The notes: generated from the sequence alone by a model not told the origin. Counted from the first letter of the stretch, positions 20,130 to 32,621 are shown. The stretch: 64,000 nt of DNA from Pleurodeles waltl (GCF_031143425.1 NC_090437.1:846809978-846873977); one strand, 5' to 3'. Made by a program: numbers and translations.

Positions 20130-21500
20130 TTTTGTATGTTGGCTTACTTGAGCAAATTGTGCAGCAAACAAATTTGCATTCTGAGCACTTTATGAGGGAT
20201 CATGGGGCCTTTTTGTAGGGCACACCAGTGGACTTCCACTTCGCTCAAGGAGTTGAAGTTATTTTTAGGCCTTACACTCAAAATGGGGTTAGTGCAGAAA
20301 CCAACCTTGCATTTCTACTGCTCTGCCCGCATGGTTTGGATAATCCCCATCTTCGCATGGTACATGAGCAGAGATCGTTTTTTTTTGCTGTTGCAGGGCA
20401 TCCTGCATTTTAGTGACAATTCTGCATTGCCCTGGGATAATCCAGACCATGACAAGATATTCAAAATCCAGCCTGTCTTGAAACATTTGTCTGTCCGGTT
20501 TCCAGAGATTTATACTCCTGGAAATAATATACCCATCTATGTGGCATTTCTCCTGTACAAAGGGCAGCAAATGTTCAGGCAGTAGATTGCGAGCAAAAGA
20601 GCTCACTATGGCAACAAGCTATACATGCTGTGTGAGAGCTCTACTGGCTATGGGTACAGCTTGAGAGTGAATACAGGGAAGTGCTCCACTCTAAACCCTG
20701 TAGGTTGCCCTCCCACGCTAGGAGTCACAGGAAAGATTGTATTGGAGCTTGTCCAGCCACTCCTTCACAAAGGGTATAGCCTTTATGTGGACAATATTTA
20801 TATGGGAGAGCTGTTCAGTGAGCTATATAACGCTGGCATTGTGGCCTGGAGTACAGTTTGTTGTTGCTACAAAGGATTCCCACAGCAGCTTGTTTGTAAG
20901 AAGCTCCAGAACTCCCATAGCAATGCGTTGCTTTCCACGAACTGCATGCAACCAAGTTCTCGGATAGGTGTGATATGTACATGCTCACTAAATTCATGAT
21001 GAGAGCACTTCCCCTGTTATGGTTTGTGGTCGGTTGGCAGAAGTTCAAAGCCCATCTGCTTACTTAATTACAACAAGTACATGGGCGGAGTGGATAAGAA
21101 TAACCAGGTTCTTCAGTCACACAATGCAAGTTGTAAAACTCATACATGGTACAAGAAACTGTTTACCTACCTGATCCAGAAGGCAACATACAATGCGTAT
21201 GTTGTTTATTGTCAGACAGCCACAGGAAGACTCCTATCTTTCCTTGATGTTCGGTTGTCTGTTATTGAAAGTCTTACTGCTAGAGAAGCAGCAGCCTCCA
21301 CTTCATATGTTCTGGGGAACGTTACAAGGCTGCACGAGCGACACACTCCTGAAACACCTAAAAAGGCTTGACCATGTTGTTGTTATAAAGTCTGCTCTAA
21401 GCAGGGAAAGAGGCAGGAGAGCTGTGTTTACTGCCACCAGTGCCCCTCTCAGCTACCCCTGTATTGTCCTACTTGCTTTATGTTGTATCATACAGAAGTG
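20130..21500 (+). pseudogene. piggyBac-type transposase, broken
   Basis: A plus-strand remnant of a PGBD-like (piggyBac) DDD transposase. Pieces in order: about 20130-20210 (LLEQIVQQTNLHSEHF); 20202-20585 with HQWTSTSLKELKLFLGLTLK, MSRDRFFLLLQGILHF and RFPEIYTPGNNIPI; 20625-20999 with GYGYSLRVNTG and YSLYVDNIYMGELFSEL; 21024-21371 with YNKYMGGVDKNNQ; and a C-terminal Cys-rich tail at about 21387-21500 (CVYCHQCPSQL..CPTCF). The second and third catalytic aspartates (VDN, GVDKN) are kept. Where the first Asp-Glu is normal, this copy reads IPIYVAFLLYKG, so it is lost. An in-frame TAG at about 20583 and frameshifts near 20900-21020 and 21372 break it. The usual acidic N-terminus is absent. Confidence 0.85.
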
Positions 21501-21529
21501 AAGCGCTGGGAAATTGACTGAGGTGGAGC

Positions 21530-22933
21530 TGCCTTTAGGTAACCCTTTCAATGGCTGTGCATGGATACCTACCTTTCATGGGCCACTACTTCGCTAGGCA
21601 AGTAGCTGCATAATTGTAGTTCAAGTACATGAGGAAATCCTGGACTTCCTTATGGCTTGCTCAACACCTTTATTTGCATTCAGAACATGGTAGATGTTCT
21701 GTTCCCCGACTGATAAGTGCATTATAGTCCTCACATTGCACATAACGGTGGACAGAACGTATGCCACATTGTCACTGAGTACCCTGTGTGGCAAAATGTT
21801 AAAGGCTTGACTAGATGCTGAAGTGCTTTTTAGGGAACTTATGTATACTACACAAGGACCACCCTAATTGTCCACGTGAACCAGAGTAAGTGTAATAAGT
21901 CAATCAAATGTCACGTGGGATTTATTCACCAACATTTCTACTTGCTTCAAAAATGTGCAAACTCAATTATAAATTGTATTATAACCACTGTTACTGAAAA
22001 GGGCACAGGACACATATCATGCATGATGATTGTTTTCACTTCTTTAGTATAAGATGTGAGAACAACCATCATAAAAGATACTGGGTCCTGTACCTTTTTT
22101 TCAATAACATTGGGTATGTTAGTAATTGTGTTTTCACAATTAATTTCAAAGCAAAAGTATAAGCATCAGTGAATGAGTCCCACAAGACATTTGTCTGGCT
22201 TATTACTTTAGGGAACTTAGGCAGTATTTCCCAGCATGTTTGCATTAGTTTCAATATGCTCAGGTTGAGGAATGAAGCCTCCGACGGCATACTTTCACAA
22301 CCCCAACTGACATCCACAAAGTGGAAGTAGTTGGATTTAGCACAGTAAGTGCATTGATGGAGCATGAAAGACACGTTTTCTGAAGCTTCACGTACCTTGG
22401 GACGGAAGGCATTAGAATAGGTTCACTTGGCAGTTATACAGGATTAGTTAGGACTCTCATGAGGACAGAGACATGAAAGGGTAAGAAAAGATACTGGTAG
22501 GCGTGCTTCACATGGATACTACATAATACATGGATATTGCATAAGTAGAAGGCAGATATTAAAGGTAGCACAGAAATACATATTATGACTTCATCTTCAC
22601 CTACAGATTCAAACCCATTGGCGCCACACTCGCCCCAATAATGAATCACAATGACACATATGGGCAAATGCTTGACTTGCTTTCCATGTTCATCCTTCAT
22701 CAGAACTTAGTTGATGTTAGGTTTGCTGTATGATATGTTCATTACAGTCACAGCACTGCACATAATGGTAGATGGGACATATGCTACGTCCTCATGGACT
22801 ACCCTGTGTGTCAAAATCTCCTGTTCTTCATAGTTTATGATGTTCTCTTTAGGGAACTTCCCAGAATGTCTGCATTAGTTTCAAAGGTAGATAAGCTCAC
22901 TCATTTTGAGGAATGACGCTTAGGAAGCATACT
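21530..22933. repeat. Duplicated ~1-kb unknown repeat, hosting the retrovirus
   Basis: Two diverged copies of one unit lie in tandem: 21660-21790 matches 22680-22815 (CACATAACGGTGGACAGAAC against CACATAATGGTAGATGGGAC), and 22240-22370 matches 22890-22933 plus 33442-33520. The endogenous retrovirus is inserted in the second copy. No coding function was recognised. Confidence 0.6.
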
Positions 22934-23547
22934 TGTATAGAAGCCTAATTATTCAGCACCCATCCATATACAAACGACCGTTAGCCAGCTCTTCTAGATA
23001 AACATAAAGAATTTATTAGCGATAGAATAGAAAGACATGTACATGGAGGATGCTCTGTACTAGTTGTACACGAACCCTTCTGATTAAAGGAAGTAATACA
23101 CGATCTTTTATAACATTAAACCACAAACATAATTTGACGTTCTATTGGTTCTTAGGAATTGACGTATGATTATTTCTACATTATGGCGGAAGGTGGTTCT
23201 TTCCTATCACACCATATATAGCAATGTAAAGCATAGACAAGGATTTTACACAAGGTGGCCTACGTGCCTAATATCACATGGTCCATCTTGTGACAGAACT
23301 TGAGAACATCACGTACTCAGACTGCTACTTTCTAGAAGGGATATTGCTTCAGTTAGCATGCAATGACGATGATATTTCATGGTGGCTGTTCAGAGAGCAA
23401 GCCTTGCAACATAATGCGTTCCTAGCAGTAGCGAATTACATTTGTAGGCCTCTTTACTTAATGATAGGCCTGTGCAGAGATTGTCATTGTGTATCACAGG
23501 GGCCACTAGGCATAGCATACCTAAGAACTGTAAAATGCGATTCCACA
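22934..23547 (-). repeat. 3' LTR of the endogenous retrovirus
   Basis: In element sense it starts TGTGGAATCGC at 23547 and ends ...GGCTTCTATACA at 22934. Read on the minus strand, a TATATA motif lies near 23214-23220 and AATAAA at 23012-23017, in promoter-then-polyadenylation order. Upstream (23548-23566) the minus strand reads CAGAGGGCGGAA, a polypurine-type tract. It differs from the 5' LTR by a 2-bp insertion near its end and by scattered substitutions. Confidence 0.85.
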
Positions 23548-23575
23548 TTCCGCCCTCTGATACTCAATGACAAAT

Positions 23576-25281
23576 CTAAGGGTCATGGTGTATTGCTCTC
23601 ATTTCTACCTCTTGCTCGTCCCTTTTGTCATCCTTATATCTTTTTCTTCGATAATGTGTGTGTTTATGGTGACAGTGTTTTTTTTTTTTCAAGAGTAGGG
23701 CCAGGAAGGATGGACAAACTGGTATGAGCACACATATCGTTATCAGTGCCACGATCCCTATCGCTAGTACCTCTACCAACCAGGTACCCCAACCCCTGAA
23801 CCATGCTGCTATTCGATCCAGCATTCCTCCAACGTCTGTCCCATCTGCCACTTTCCCAGCTCCTTCTTCTACCTTCTTTATTTCCTCTATTTCCTTTCTT
23901 ATATTCCCACTGTTATCCGGTGTATACACGCAGCATTCCTGATGGATCACGGCACCGACCCCTCCCTCTTTTGCCAGGATGGTGTCTAGCGCAAGCCTAT
24001 TCTGGATTACAAGTGCCCTCATGTCTGTGAGTTCCTCAGTGATGTTCCCTAAGGCTGCTGCGGTGTTGCTGGCTAGCCCTTCCACTAATTTGGCCAATCA
24101 GTGAATTTCATATTGTGAGTGTGCTATCTCTAATGGTATCACTATGATCCCCTCTATTGCTATTACCTCATCCACCCACGTTGGTGTCATCTTCCTGCGC
24201 ACCCCGCCAAGTGTTCTCTTTTCCCCCTTCTGTAATTCTGTTCTAGGCGCCATTTTTGGTAGCACGAATGCTAGGTAGCAGGTACCTTGCCATCCTGCTG
24301 GTAATTTAAAACATGCCGATGTCCCACATATAATAAATATTCCTTTGGGAGGTGTCAGGCCTATGGACAAGCCTGTTGTGTCATTTCTTTTGTAGTCCAG
24401 GCTCAATGTTGTATTGCAAATACTATGTCCCACATCAATTCCGTTTTTGCTAGTGTCTGCGTTACCTCTTGATTATTTGAAACACCATGGTGCCTTTATT
24501 TCTGTATCTATGGCCAGGCATGGTATTCGTTGTTCTGAGCCATGATCCCTTTCAGAGCAACCCTTCCCTCTTTCTGTTGTAAATGCATTCAATAAATTCC
24601 CTTCTCCTTTCTTCGGATCTAATCTCCTACACTTATTTCTTCTCCTTCTATCTTCTTCCTTCAATTTATTTGACACTCTTTCTACCAATTTTTCTTGCAT
24701 ATTTCCTACATCAGGTTCGTCTTCCAAACCATAGTCATCCCTTTTTCTCCTCATTTCTCCTATCTTTATAGTTTATCTTATTCTCTCCTTTTCCCTTTTC
24801 CTTGTTCTCATTTCTTTTAAATTTCCCCTAACATATAATCTAATATGTTACATGCCACGAATTCTGTGAGGAGCATCTGAGTGTAATTTCTTTGCTCCTG
24901 GCTAGTGGTCGGTAGGTGGGTACATATATAACAATCAGACACATTTGCTAGTTCTTTGTACATTGATACCATTTGCACAAATGTATTGTCCTTATAATCT
25001 TCTCCATCTTCTTTCCATTTTGTATATTTCACCCATTTTGTTTTATCCTCCACCCTCTCATGTTGTTTTGAGATATTGTTGTTATCACCATCGGTTGCTC
25101 TTTCACCATGGCCACTTTTGGGAATGTAGTGTTCCTGGTCGAGCCATGGAATATGTATGTCGTCTTTATATACTATCAGGATTGTTGTTAGTACTATAGC
25201 TGCTACCGGGGTGAGTAATGCTGTGACCACCACGGGCCACTTCTTCTGCTCCTTTTTCTTATGTTGTAATCTGAAATCCAT
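23576..25281 (-). pseudogene. Endogenous retroviral envelope gene, broken
   Basis: Minus strand. The N-terminal piece (24817-25281) has a hydrophobic segment (about residues 17-40) and a surface-subunit CxxC motif (SDCYICTHLP), typical of gamma-type envelopes. The middle pieces (24473-24754, 24098-24433) include cysteine-bearing surface-subunit sequence. The last piece (23576-24097) is the transmembrane subunit, with an immunosuppressive-domain-like stretch, the ECC of a CX6CC motif, a membrane segment and a short basic tail. The first cysteine of CX6CC is glycine. Breaks: a frameshift between about 24755 and 24816, an in-frame TAA at 24473-24475 and an in-frame TGA at 24098-24100. The gene cannot make a full-length protein. 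Confidence 0.85.
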
Positions 25282-25720
25282 GTCGCCTTATAGGGTGTGG
25301 TCGGATGTGGCTAGCACTTGAAACCAGTTCTATTGGTATGTAACCTTTGGTACCTCCTTATTCCTGTAGGAGTGCCACACGAGTAGTCTATTCCTTCGGT
25401 ATATTTTCGGGGCGACGTCAAATTCTATTTGACACTTGTAGTTATGCAGAGTATAAAGGGATGGATCTCAATGTCCAGTTCTAAGGGAGTTGGGTGCGAT
25501 AGTCCACTGACCCGAGGAATGACCCTTTTGTCCTATTTTTGCTGTATTCCTAATAGGAAGAGGCACCTCCCAATGGGGATACAAGCCGCACCGATCCTAG
25601 TGACCGGCCGCTTCCGTAGGACTGGGATCTGTACCTCTCGGTGCGAATTTTTCTTGAGGACTTTTAGAATTCTGTTTGTTTATATCCTGATGTCTTTAAT
25701 ACTTAAGTGGGCTCACTTGA

Positions 25721-25905
25721 CTCTCCGACTCCTGTGGAGAGTAGCACAAGCAGTTCTGAAAGAGTATCCTGGTGTCTTGAAGGACCCGCTTGCACCCTCC
25801 GACTCCTGTGGGGTTGCAGCACGAGCAGTCCAAGAACAATGTTCTGGTGTACTGGGGAACCCGCTTACACTCTCCGACTCCTGTGGGAGTGTAGCACAAG
25901 CAGTT
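25721..25905. repeat. 75-bp tandem repeat between integrase and env
   Basis: GACTCCTGTGG recurs at about 25727, 25801 and 25876, each followed by a GCAGCACGAGCAG or GTAGCACAAGCAG variant. This gives about two and a half units of 74-75 bp. Tandem repeats in this position recall duplicated spacer or enhancer-like segments, but no function can be shown. Confidence 0.75.
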
Positions 25906-25908
25906 CCG

Positions 25909-26460
25909 TCAGTGTTGGCTGGTGGTGCTTGTTGAACTAAGGTTGTACCGCTGTGGTGAAGTTGGCATTACTCTCATTGGCAACTTTGTTGGCGGCTGGT
26001 CGTCCTTTGGTCCAGCGGCCTTCTTGGTGTGTGAGGTATGGACCCAGGATGTGATGCCCTCACACTTGACTGCTGTGGCTGTTGTCAACAGGACTTGGTG
26101 TGGTCCCTTCCACCATGGTTGAAGGCAGTAACGTCTGGTGTGGCCTTTACCCACACCCAGTCCCCAGGATGCAGTCCGTGTTCCAGTGGTGTACCTTCTT
26201 GGTGAAATAGCTGTGGATCCAGGAGGTCAGTCCCTCCTACTTTTCAGGTGACCCTAGCCCAATCTCCCTGTTGGAGATCATGTCCAGGTAGTGTTGTCCA
26301 GCCAGGAAGGGCCTGCAGCACCTAATGCTGAAGGTAATGCAAACTGCTGTCAAAATGTCTTATCAGATAATAACTTCTCAGCACCAGACATGTTCATAGG
26401 CCAGTCAAACAGTATTTCAGTCGGTGCTCAGTTTGACAACTTTGTCAAGGGTGCCCCTTC
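25909..26460 (-). pseudogene. Retroviral pol remnant: integrase C-terminus
   Basis: The minus-strand translation of 25909-26154 contains PWWKGPHQVLLTTATAVKCE and WVHTSHTKK, matching the integrase C-terminal 'W.GP..VLLTTpTA.Kv.Gi..WiH.SH.K' signature of gamma-type retroviruses. Upstream in element sense, with stops and a frame change, are LHPGDWVWVKA-like and PTEILFDWPM-like stretches (to about 26460), also integrase features. Catalytic-core residues are not recognisable. It lies directly upstream of env, as expected. Confidence 0.75.
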
Positions 26461-26499
26461 TTGACCAATGAAGCAAGCGGTAGTGCATCAATCTAGAAC

Positions 26500-28770
26500 C
26501 GCTCAGCAGATGCACAAAATCTTATAAGGGGACATATCTGACTGGTTTATGGGGTAACTAGTACACTCTTAAACGGAAATCAACACTCAAAAAATAACTA
26601 ACAATTACAATCAGTAACAGTGGAATATTCACACAAACTATTTCACCAAACAAATGGTGAACCAAAGGTCAGGAGAAAACACATGTTACACTGGTATACA
26701 GCCAGTATTTTTGGAACACAACATTGTATCCTAATATTCTATTTCAACACACAGAATATCTGCATCAATACTGGAAGGGTTGGGACTTTGCAGGCATCAC
26801 CGACATCAGAAGTCACTTCCCCTTTCTCGTACAAGTGTGATGTTCTGAAATGCTGATGTTCCTTTAAGATATTATATTTATTTTATTTATTTATATTTGG
26901 CACCCTCATCATCAGAAGTATATTACTAATAGCTGTATTGCAGTACTACATGGCACATCCTAAGGTAGTAATAACTCTATCCTAATATAGGTATGTTCAA
27001 TACCCAAAACCAGTTTGGAGAATATTTAGTTGCAATCTACCAACACATGAAGGCAATCCATGTCACTGTGCACATTAAGATGTATCACGGAAGACTCCCA
27101 TTAATTATGAAAACATAAAACGTAACATAGACAGACGGATATAGAAACCACGTCTTCTCGTACATGTTCTGAAACCTAGGAAAAAACATGGATAGAAAAA
27201 TACTCCTCCTGCCGCCAATTACATGCACATATATATATACGTAGATACATACATCCTTCGTCCAGGGTGTATATAAAAAAATCCTATAAACTTTAAAATT
27301 AACTGTAACATTCAGCTGTACATTTATTTATTTATAATTCTACTTTGTCCGTCATGGTAACATATCGCAACAATCGGTGGCTTTGCCCTTGGAGCCATGC
27401 CCAGAGTCTGTGGTTTTCAGAAATGGGGAAGGTAATCTTAACTGCCACAATTTAATACAGGGACCTCGCAGATAAATGCATAAAATAAAATACAATAAAA
27501 ATAAAACACATTTGTGACAAATGTGCTGCATTTTTACCCATTCATTGCCCTTTTGACACCCTGGTTGAACTCACATGACTTCAACATACTACATGTACTG
27601 CAGATGTTTAAACATCCACTTGTGTTATTTTCTTTTAGCCTCTTATTAAGTGAAATCTATCAGTCACTAACATGTCATGTGTAATTATTATTACTGCACT
27701 AATATGTTTATTTTAAATATCAATACATCTCAGTAGAAGTTTGTTATCACATAACTAACTCACTCTACATCCCAACAAGAACCCAAATTTGTATATATCT
27801 ATTATTTCCTTATATTATTTACAATTCAGCACATAGTAACTCTTCTGTTAATTTCTATATCTCTCCTGTCATTGAACATGACTAAATTATTAGTATGTAC
27901 TCCATAGAGCTATGAAGAAATACACAACCAGGGGTACGGAATTACCGTAAACAAATGCCCAGCACAATTCTTCCAGAATGCTCTCTTATCAGATGCAAAT
28001 ATCTGCAGAAGCTTGAAAGCAAAATTTGCTACTCTCTGCTTTCAAAATATCTTCACAAACAATGTAAATAGGAAAGAAACATTCTGCTAAACTACCATGA
28101 TATTTTAGGTGTCATTTCTTTGAAGCATCATTTATTTAGTAAAATGTGCAGATGCATGGTGGTATTTCCAAAATTTATATTCATAACGGAAAAATCAATG
28201 TAACCTTTTCAGCAAAGTTACACATTGCCACAGTAGTTCTTGGCATGAACAAAACTACTTTTTGCCAAAACTTCTTTGTGCCAATATGCTTCGTATGGAA
28301 GAGCAGAATGGTGTCACTACCACTGAAGCCAGTCAATAAACAGAGAGACAGAATTCAAATAACAAAAGGTCTGTGATAACCAGTTTGTGGCAGAATTCTT
28401 AAAGAAAATCACAAAGTGCACCCATGTATCTGTTCCTGCATTAGTGCAGATTTACAGCTTTTATGCATGAGCTAGCATTTAATGAGGCAGACCAGGAAAT
28501 CGAACTCCTAGACAATATTTGTAAACACCATTTTAGCAGGAGAAAATATGCATGTTTTTTTTACAGGACAAGTAGACTGATGACACAAACTGTCCCATGG
28601 ACAATTAGACATTTTATAAAATTCCACACTACTGACAACATATTGTTAACTGCTGCAAATTAATCCTCTGTTCCCTCAAGACTAAATTTGTTCACTGTAA
28701 GAATTTTGGCAACCTTTGCATGGGTCAAATATTTTTAAATGTAATCCCTACATAAGAAAGCTCTTATTTG
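26500..28770. other. AT-rich internal retroviral region, no gene recognised
   Basis: By position this should hold reverse transcriptase and integrase core, but I see no such motif on either strand. It may be heavily decayed or replaced by other insertions. Confidence 0.5.
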
Positions 28771-29802
28771 TTGTGGTTCCTAACCTTTTTACTCCTGGGG
28801 ACCACCAGTGAAACATTAGTGGAAGCCAGGTACCCCCAAGCAATTGGCACAATTTAAATTTCAAACATGAAATAATTCTTTTATATTGAAAAAATATTCA
28901 AAAATCTAAACATTTTATTGGGAATGTTGGTGCTGCATCTCAGCGACTAACTTTTCAATTTTTAGTTTTATTTAGGAAAGGTGAATCCTTCGGGCAATTT
29001 CTTTAATTATTTCCGGGGCTATTTCTGTTATTATTTTTAGGTACATAAGATCTAAGAAAGCTTTTATCCATAAATAAGTGGTGGGGAAAGGAAATAAACC
29101 AAAAGTGCCTCTCTTCTCTCCCTATCCTTTTTGTCACATGTAATTAATTTTTATTATAGCATCTCTCATACCAGTGTAGGTGTTGGAGCACTTTACAGGG
29201 GAGTACAAGGTGTAGGATTCACATGGCATCCACATTGGTAGGCATTTTTCTAAGAGTGTTTGGTCTGGAGAAGCACAAACTCAGCATTCAGAACACTGGG
29301 ACTGGGAAAAAAAAACAGTTATCTAATTTGTGCTATGCAGTTTGCATGCAGCTCCCTAATTGCAGTTCATAGCTCACTGTGCTAGATTACGATTATGAAC
29401 TATACAGTAACTAAAGAATCTCTGTGTCAAAATCAGTAACCCACTGTGCCATCCACATAAAATACTGTTCTTTGCATGATACACATCCTTTGCAGCCGGC
29501 ATATTAACCATCTGCACTACCTTTCAGTTCTAAACTGCCACAGTCCAAAACTCTCATTCCTCCCCAGCAGGTACATTAATCACTGGAGTTATCTTGACGT
29601 TTTTATTTTAGCTGTACAATGATCTTTGCAGTGCTTTTAAACCTGCTGAAGAAAGGAAGTAATAAATATAAAAACACTCACACATATGTTTCTGTAGAGG
29701 CACCAGCTAGAGAAGTGACTTCCTCCCAGCCAGGCCTGGGGACCCCCTGGGAATGTGTCACAGACCCCAGTGGGTCCACGGACTATATGTTGGGAACCAC
29801 TG
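28771..29802. mobile_element. hAT-like non-autonomous DNA element (tentative)
   Basis: The left tip TGTGGTTCCTAACC and right tip GTTGGGAACCACTG are inverted repeats of the kind seen on hAT-type elements. Just inside, CTGGGGACCACCAGTG on the left and GGACCCCCTGGG..CACGGAC-like sequence on the right are also related in inverse. No 8-bp duplication is evident and there is no coding frame. Confidence 0.4.
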
Positions 29803-30399
29803 TTGTACACTATCCACAGCTGTACAGTGAAATGCCCCCCTGAGGATCTTAACCTAAAGCCACTAACAAGTAATAAAGTCAGAAGCTTGTGTCTTATTAC
29901 GTGTGATAACTTAACAATTGAACTTAAATTCTCTACAGTGTGTAAGCATGTTACAGCCATCCCTTGTCTACTTGCAAACCTTTCCCATACTTAATCTAGT
30001 GTCAAATGATAGTGTAGTAATTGGAGTAGTGGTCACATATTTCAGACCAGTGTATCGCTTTCTTACAATCCTCCCACAAATCTCATGGTACAATAATGCT
30101 AAACAATGTATCCAGATCCTTCCAAAGCAGCCCTTCCCATGGCTATTATTCTGTTTAACTCTGTACATTTTTATGTACGTCGAGAGACTGTGTCTTGTGA
30201 TCTCCAGCTGTGTGTTTGTATTGCTGAGCACCTCCTTCCACATCTTGATGTTATGGATTGTGTGATGTGCATACATGGACATATCCCATAGTAAATTGTG
30301 TGATCCCTCACGCCCCTTTCCAATACACCTTTCATTTAATTTGATATCTGTTCATACTTCTGTTCATGTTTTCTAATGGCGTTAGCCACTTCGTCTTTA
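29803..30399. other. No recognisable feature
   Basis: Overlapping short open stretches on both strands show no family signature. By position this is inside the provirus, upstream of integrase. Confidence 0.4.
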
Positions 30400-30990
30400 C
30401 CCTGGCTATGGAATAACTGTCTAATTCTTTCACAAGGTCTCTTACGTTTTGCTTTTATTTTTCACTTCCTCATCCATCAAACGCCATGCCAGGGTGCGGC
30501 TTTCACGTTCCGTCTCTGCCTGCTGTTGTAGAGGCAGCTCAGAGTGTTTGGTCCCTGTTGTGGTGCCCTCAGGCTGTAGTGTATTTCCCAAATGTCCTCA
30601 AACAAAATCGATGTTTTGTTCCCGTGACTGTGCACTCGCCACAGGAAGAGAGCTTGACAAGCCCCTATTATCTCTATTTATTTTTTCGTCCTCCAATCTT
30701 CCCTGCCCTTGTCAGCCCCCCACCATGTGGAGGAAACCATTCTTCAGTTCAGGCATTTTTTATTTTTAAATTATCCTCCACATTCAAGGGACATCCCATA
30801 TGCTACTATTATGTAGGTGGCATTGTAAAGCACAACACATGTCCGCAAAGCCACAGAAACAATACTGTCACTTTCCTTGCAAAGTCAAAGTCTAAGTACA
30901 GTAGTGCATGTAGGCCTTCTTTCGCCGCTATTTGGTATGCTGGACTGTCCTTGGGGGCTATGTTGATGTGTCTTTAGTTTGACTTCACTA
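30400..30990 (-). pseudogene. Possible retroviral gag remnant
   Basis: The minus-strand translation gives KDSPAYQIAAKEGLHALLYL in one frame, and QQQAETERESRTLAWRLMDEE, a charged helical stretch, in another. The position (element-sense upstream of pol) suits gag. No major homology region or zinc knuckle is seen, so this is an inference from position and composition. Confidence 0.3.
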
Positions 30991-31734
30991 AGAGGGTTCC
31001 CCATGACTGTCTTACCCTAGCCTTTTGTTACATAACACGAAGACAATTACAATCGCTCCAGAAAACAGTAGGATGTCGGTGTATTCTTTACACCGCTCAT
31101 ACCCCATGACACAGAAGGGATAACAATGGGTGCATTCACACACGGAGACTCTCTCTGCCAGCAGCAATCATTTATTAGTAAAAGCAGGAAGCCGGTCTGC
31201 ATTCATGCCACAATTTCAGTCAGCCATGTCCACCTTAGCTCACACAAAGTTTGAAATCAGACAGTTCCCAAGGTGCTAGTGACGGCGTCCACACTGGCGC
31301 CCTTTGGGGCGAATCAAGAGATGACAGAATAGTCAGGCTTTCCTGCCCTGGGGCAGGGTGCGGCTGTATTATATTGGAAACTGGACCAGATCCTTGGCCA
31401 GTGACACACAGATAATGCAATAGCGGTGAACAAGTCAGGCAACCACATGTGACAGGAGAACCATAGACAAGGGTCACAGTACAACTTGCCCTGTGGGGTG
31501 ATCCTACTCCCACTCCTTGTATCAAATATGTAGTGAGTGCAGGGTGGTGTTTGTACTGTGTGATGTTTGCAGATTAAATCAGTCAATTGTCATAAAAATC
31601 GGTATTATGTCGCCCAGGAGTCCATCCACCTAGTCTTAAATTTTCTAAAAATTCTTATCCTAATGCGCAAATGCATGTAGTCAAAATAAATCACAGTACA
31701 CCACCTTGTGGTGAACCCTTCCTTCATGAATCAA

Positions 31735-31870
31735 AACCCACTTTCACACACACACGTATTTATAGCTCAAAAAACACTTTCACACACACATGTATTTATA
31801 GCTCAAAAACCACTTTCACACACACACACGTATTTATAGCTCGAAAACCACTTTCACACACACACGTAAT
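31735..31870. repeat. CA-containing minisatellite, ~36-bp unit
   Basis: Four units of the form AAACCACTTTCACACACACA followed by CGTATTTATAGCTC, with small length changes in the CA run. It lies within the provirus leader side. Confidence 0.9.
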
Positions 31871-31889
31871 CAAATCAGCATCTATAGTT

Positions 31890-32160
31890 TACACCATTTC
31901 ACATGAATAGCCGATAGTTCAATATGCCATAAGAATTGTTCAAAGAGCTGCAATATCACAGGAAACAGATAACATAACAATTGTTTAACACGACAAACAG
32001 AGCCTGGCACTGCCTGCCTGCTCCACTGGAATGAACCACTATCATTCCGATATACACTACCATTTTCATACACATAGACACATAGACCCTGGCACCACCT
32101 GCCAGTTGTTCTGGAATGGACCACTACCATTCCACATCTGGGCAACGCCCTTTTAACCTG
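31890..32160. repeat. Imperfect duplication around CATTCC blocks
   Basis: CTGGCACTGCCTGCCTGCTCCACTGGAATGAACCACTATCATTCC at about 32009 recurs in altered form at about 32091 (CTGGCACCACCTGCCAG..CTGGAATGGACCACTACCATTCC). The unit is about 80 bp. Confidence 0.6.
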
Positions 32161-32621
32161 GAGTTGGCTTGGCGCCTACAACACCCTCTCTGGACAGAGT
32201 TATCCGCCCCAGCCCCTCCGGCTGGGGACTGCAAACAGCGACTTGCGCTGTGTTCTGAAGCAACACCGCTAGTTGCCTCTATTCCTCGGACTTCGTTTTT
32301 AACAGTAACAAGCTACATGAAATACAGGAAGCTATTCTAAGTATACAGCTGCAACGCAGGGAGGAAGGAAATGGTGTAATACACAGAATGCCAGCAGCCG
32401 ACGAATGGTTATAGGTAACCATCTGAATGTTTTCACGAGGTGCATTAGCGGAGCCCGCAACAGAGGACAACAGAGGAAGAAATGCCCTTGGCATGCCACC
32501 GGAGACAGAGAAGAAAAAAAAAAAAAGAGAAAAGAGCAGGCTAAGGGGTACGGCAAATAGAAATATTAACCATAAATGCATAAACACTCTATGCAGGAAA
32601 CATATTAATGAAACACCCCAG

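Noticed and set aside
23278..23727. 149-codon plus-strand frame, with a shorter twin at 33172-33498
   Set aside because: Both are antisense to the retroviral LTRs; the similarity is LTR identity, not a gene family.
31735..31870. Possible CRISPR-like array
   Set aside because: Four units of a simple CA-containing minisatellite with no unique spacers, in a vertebrate context.
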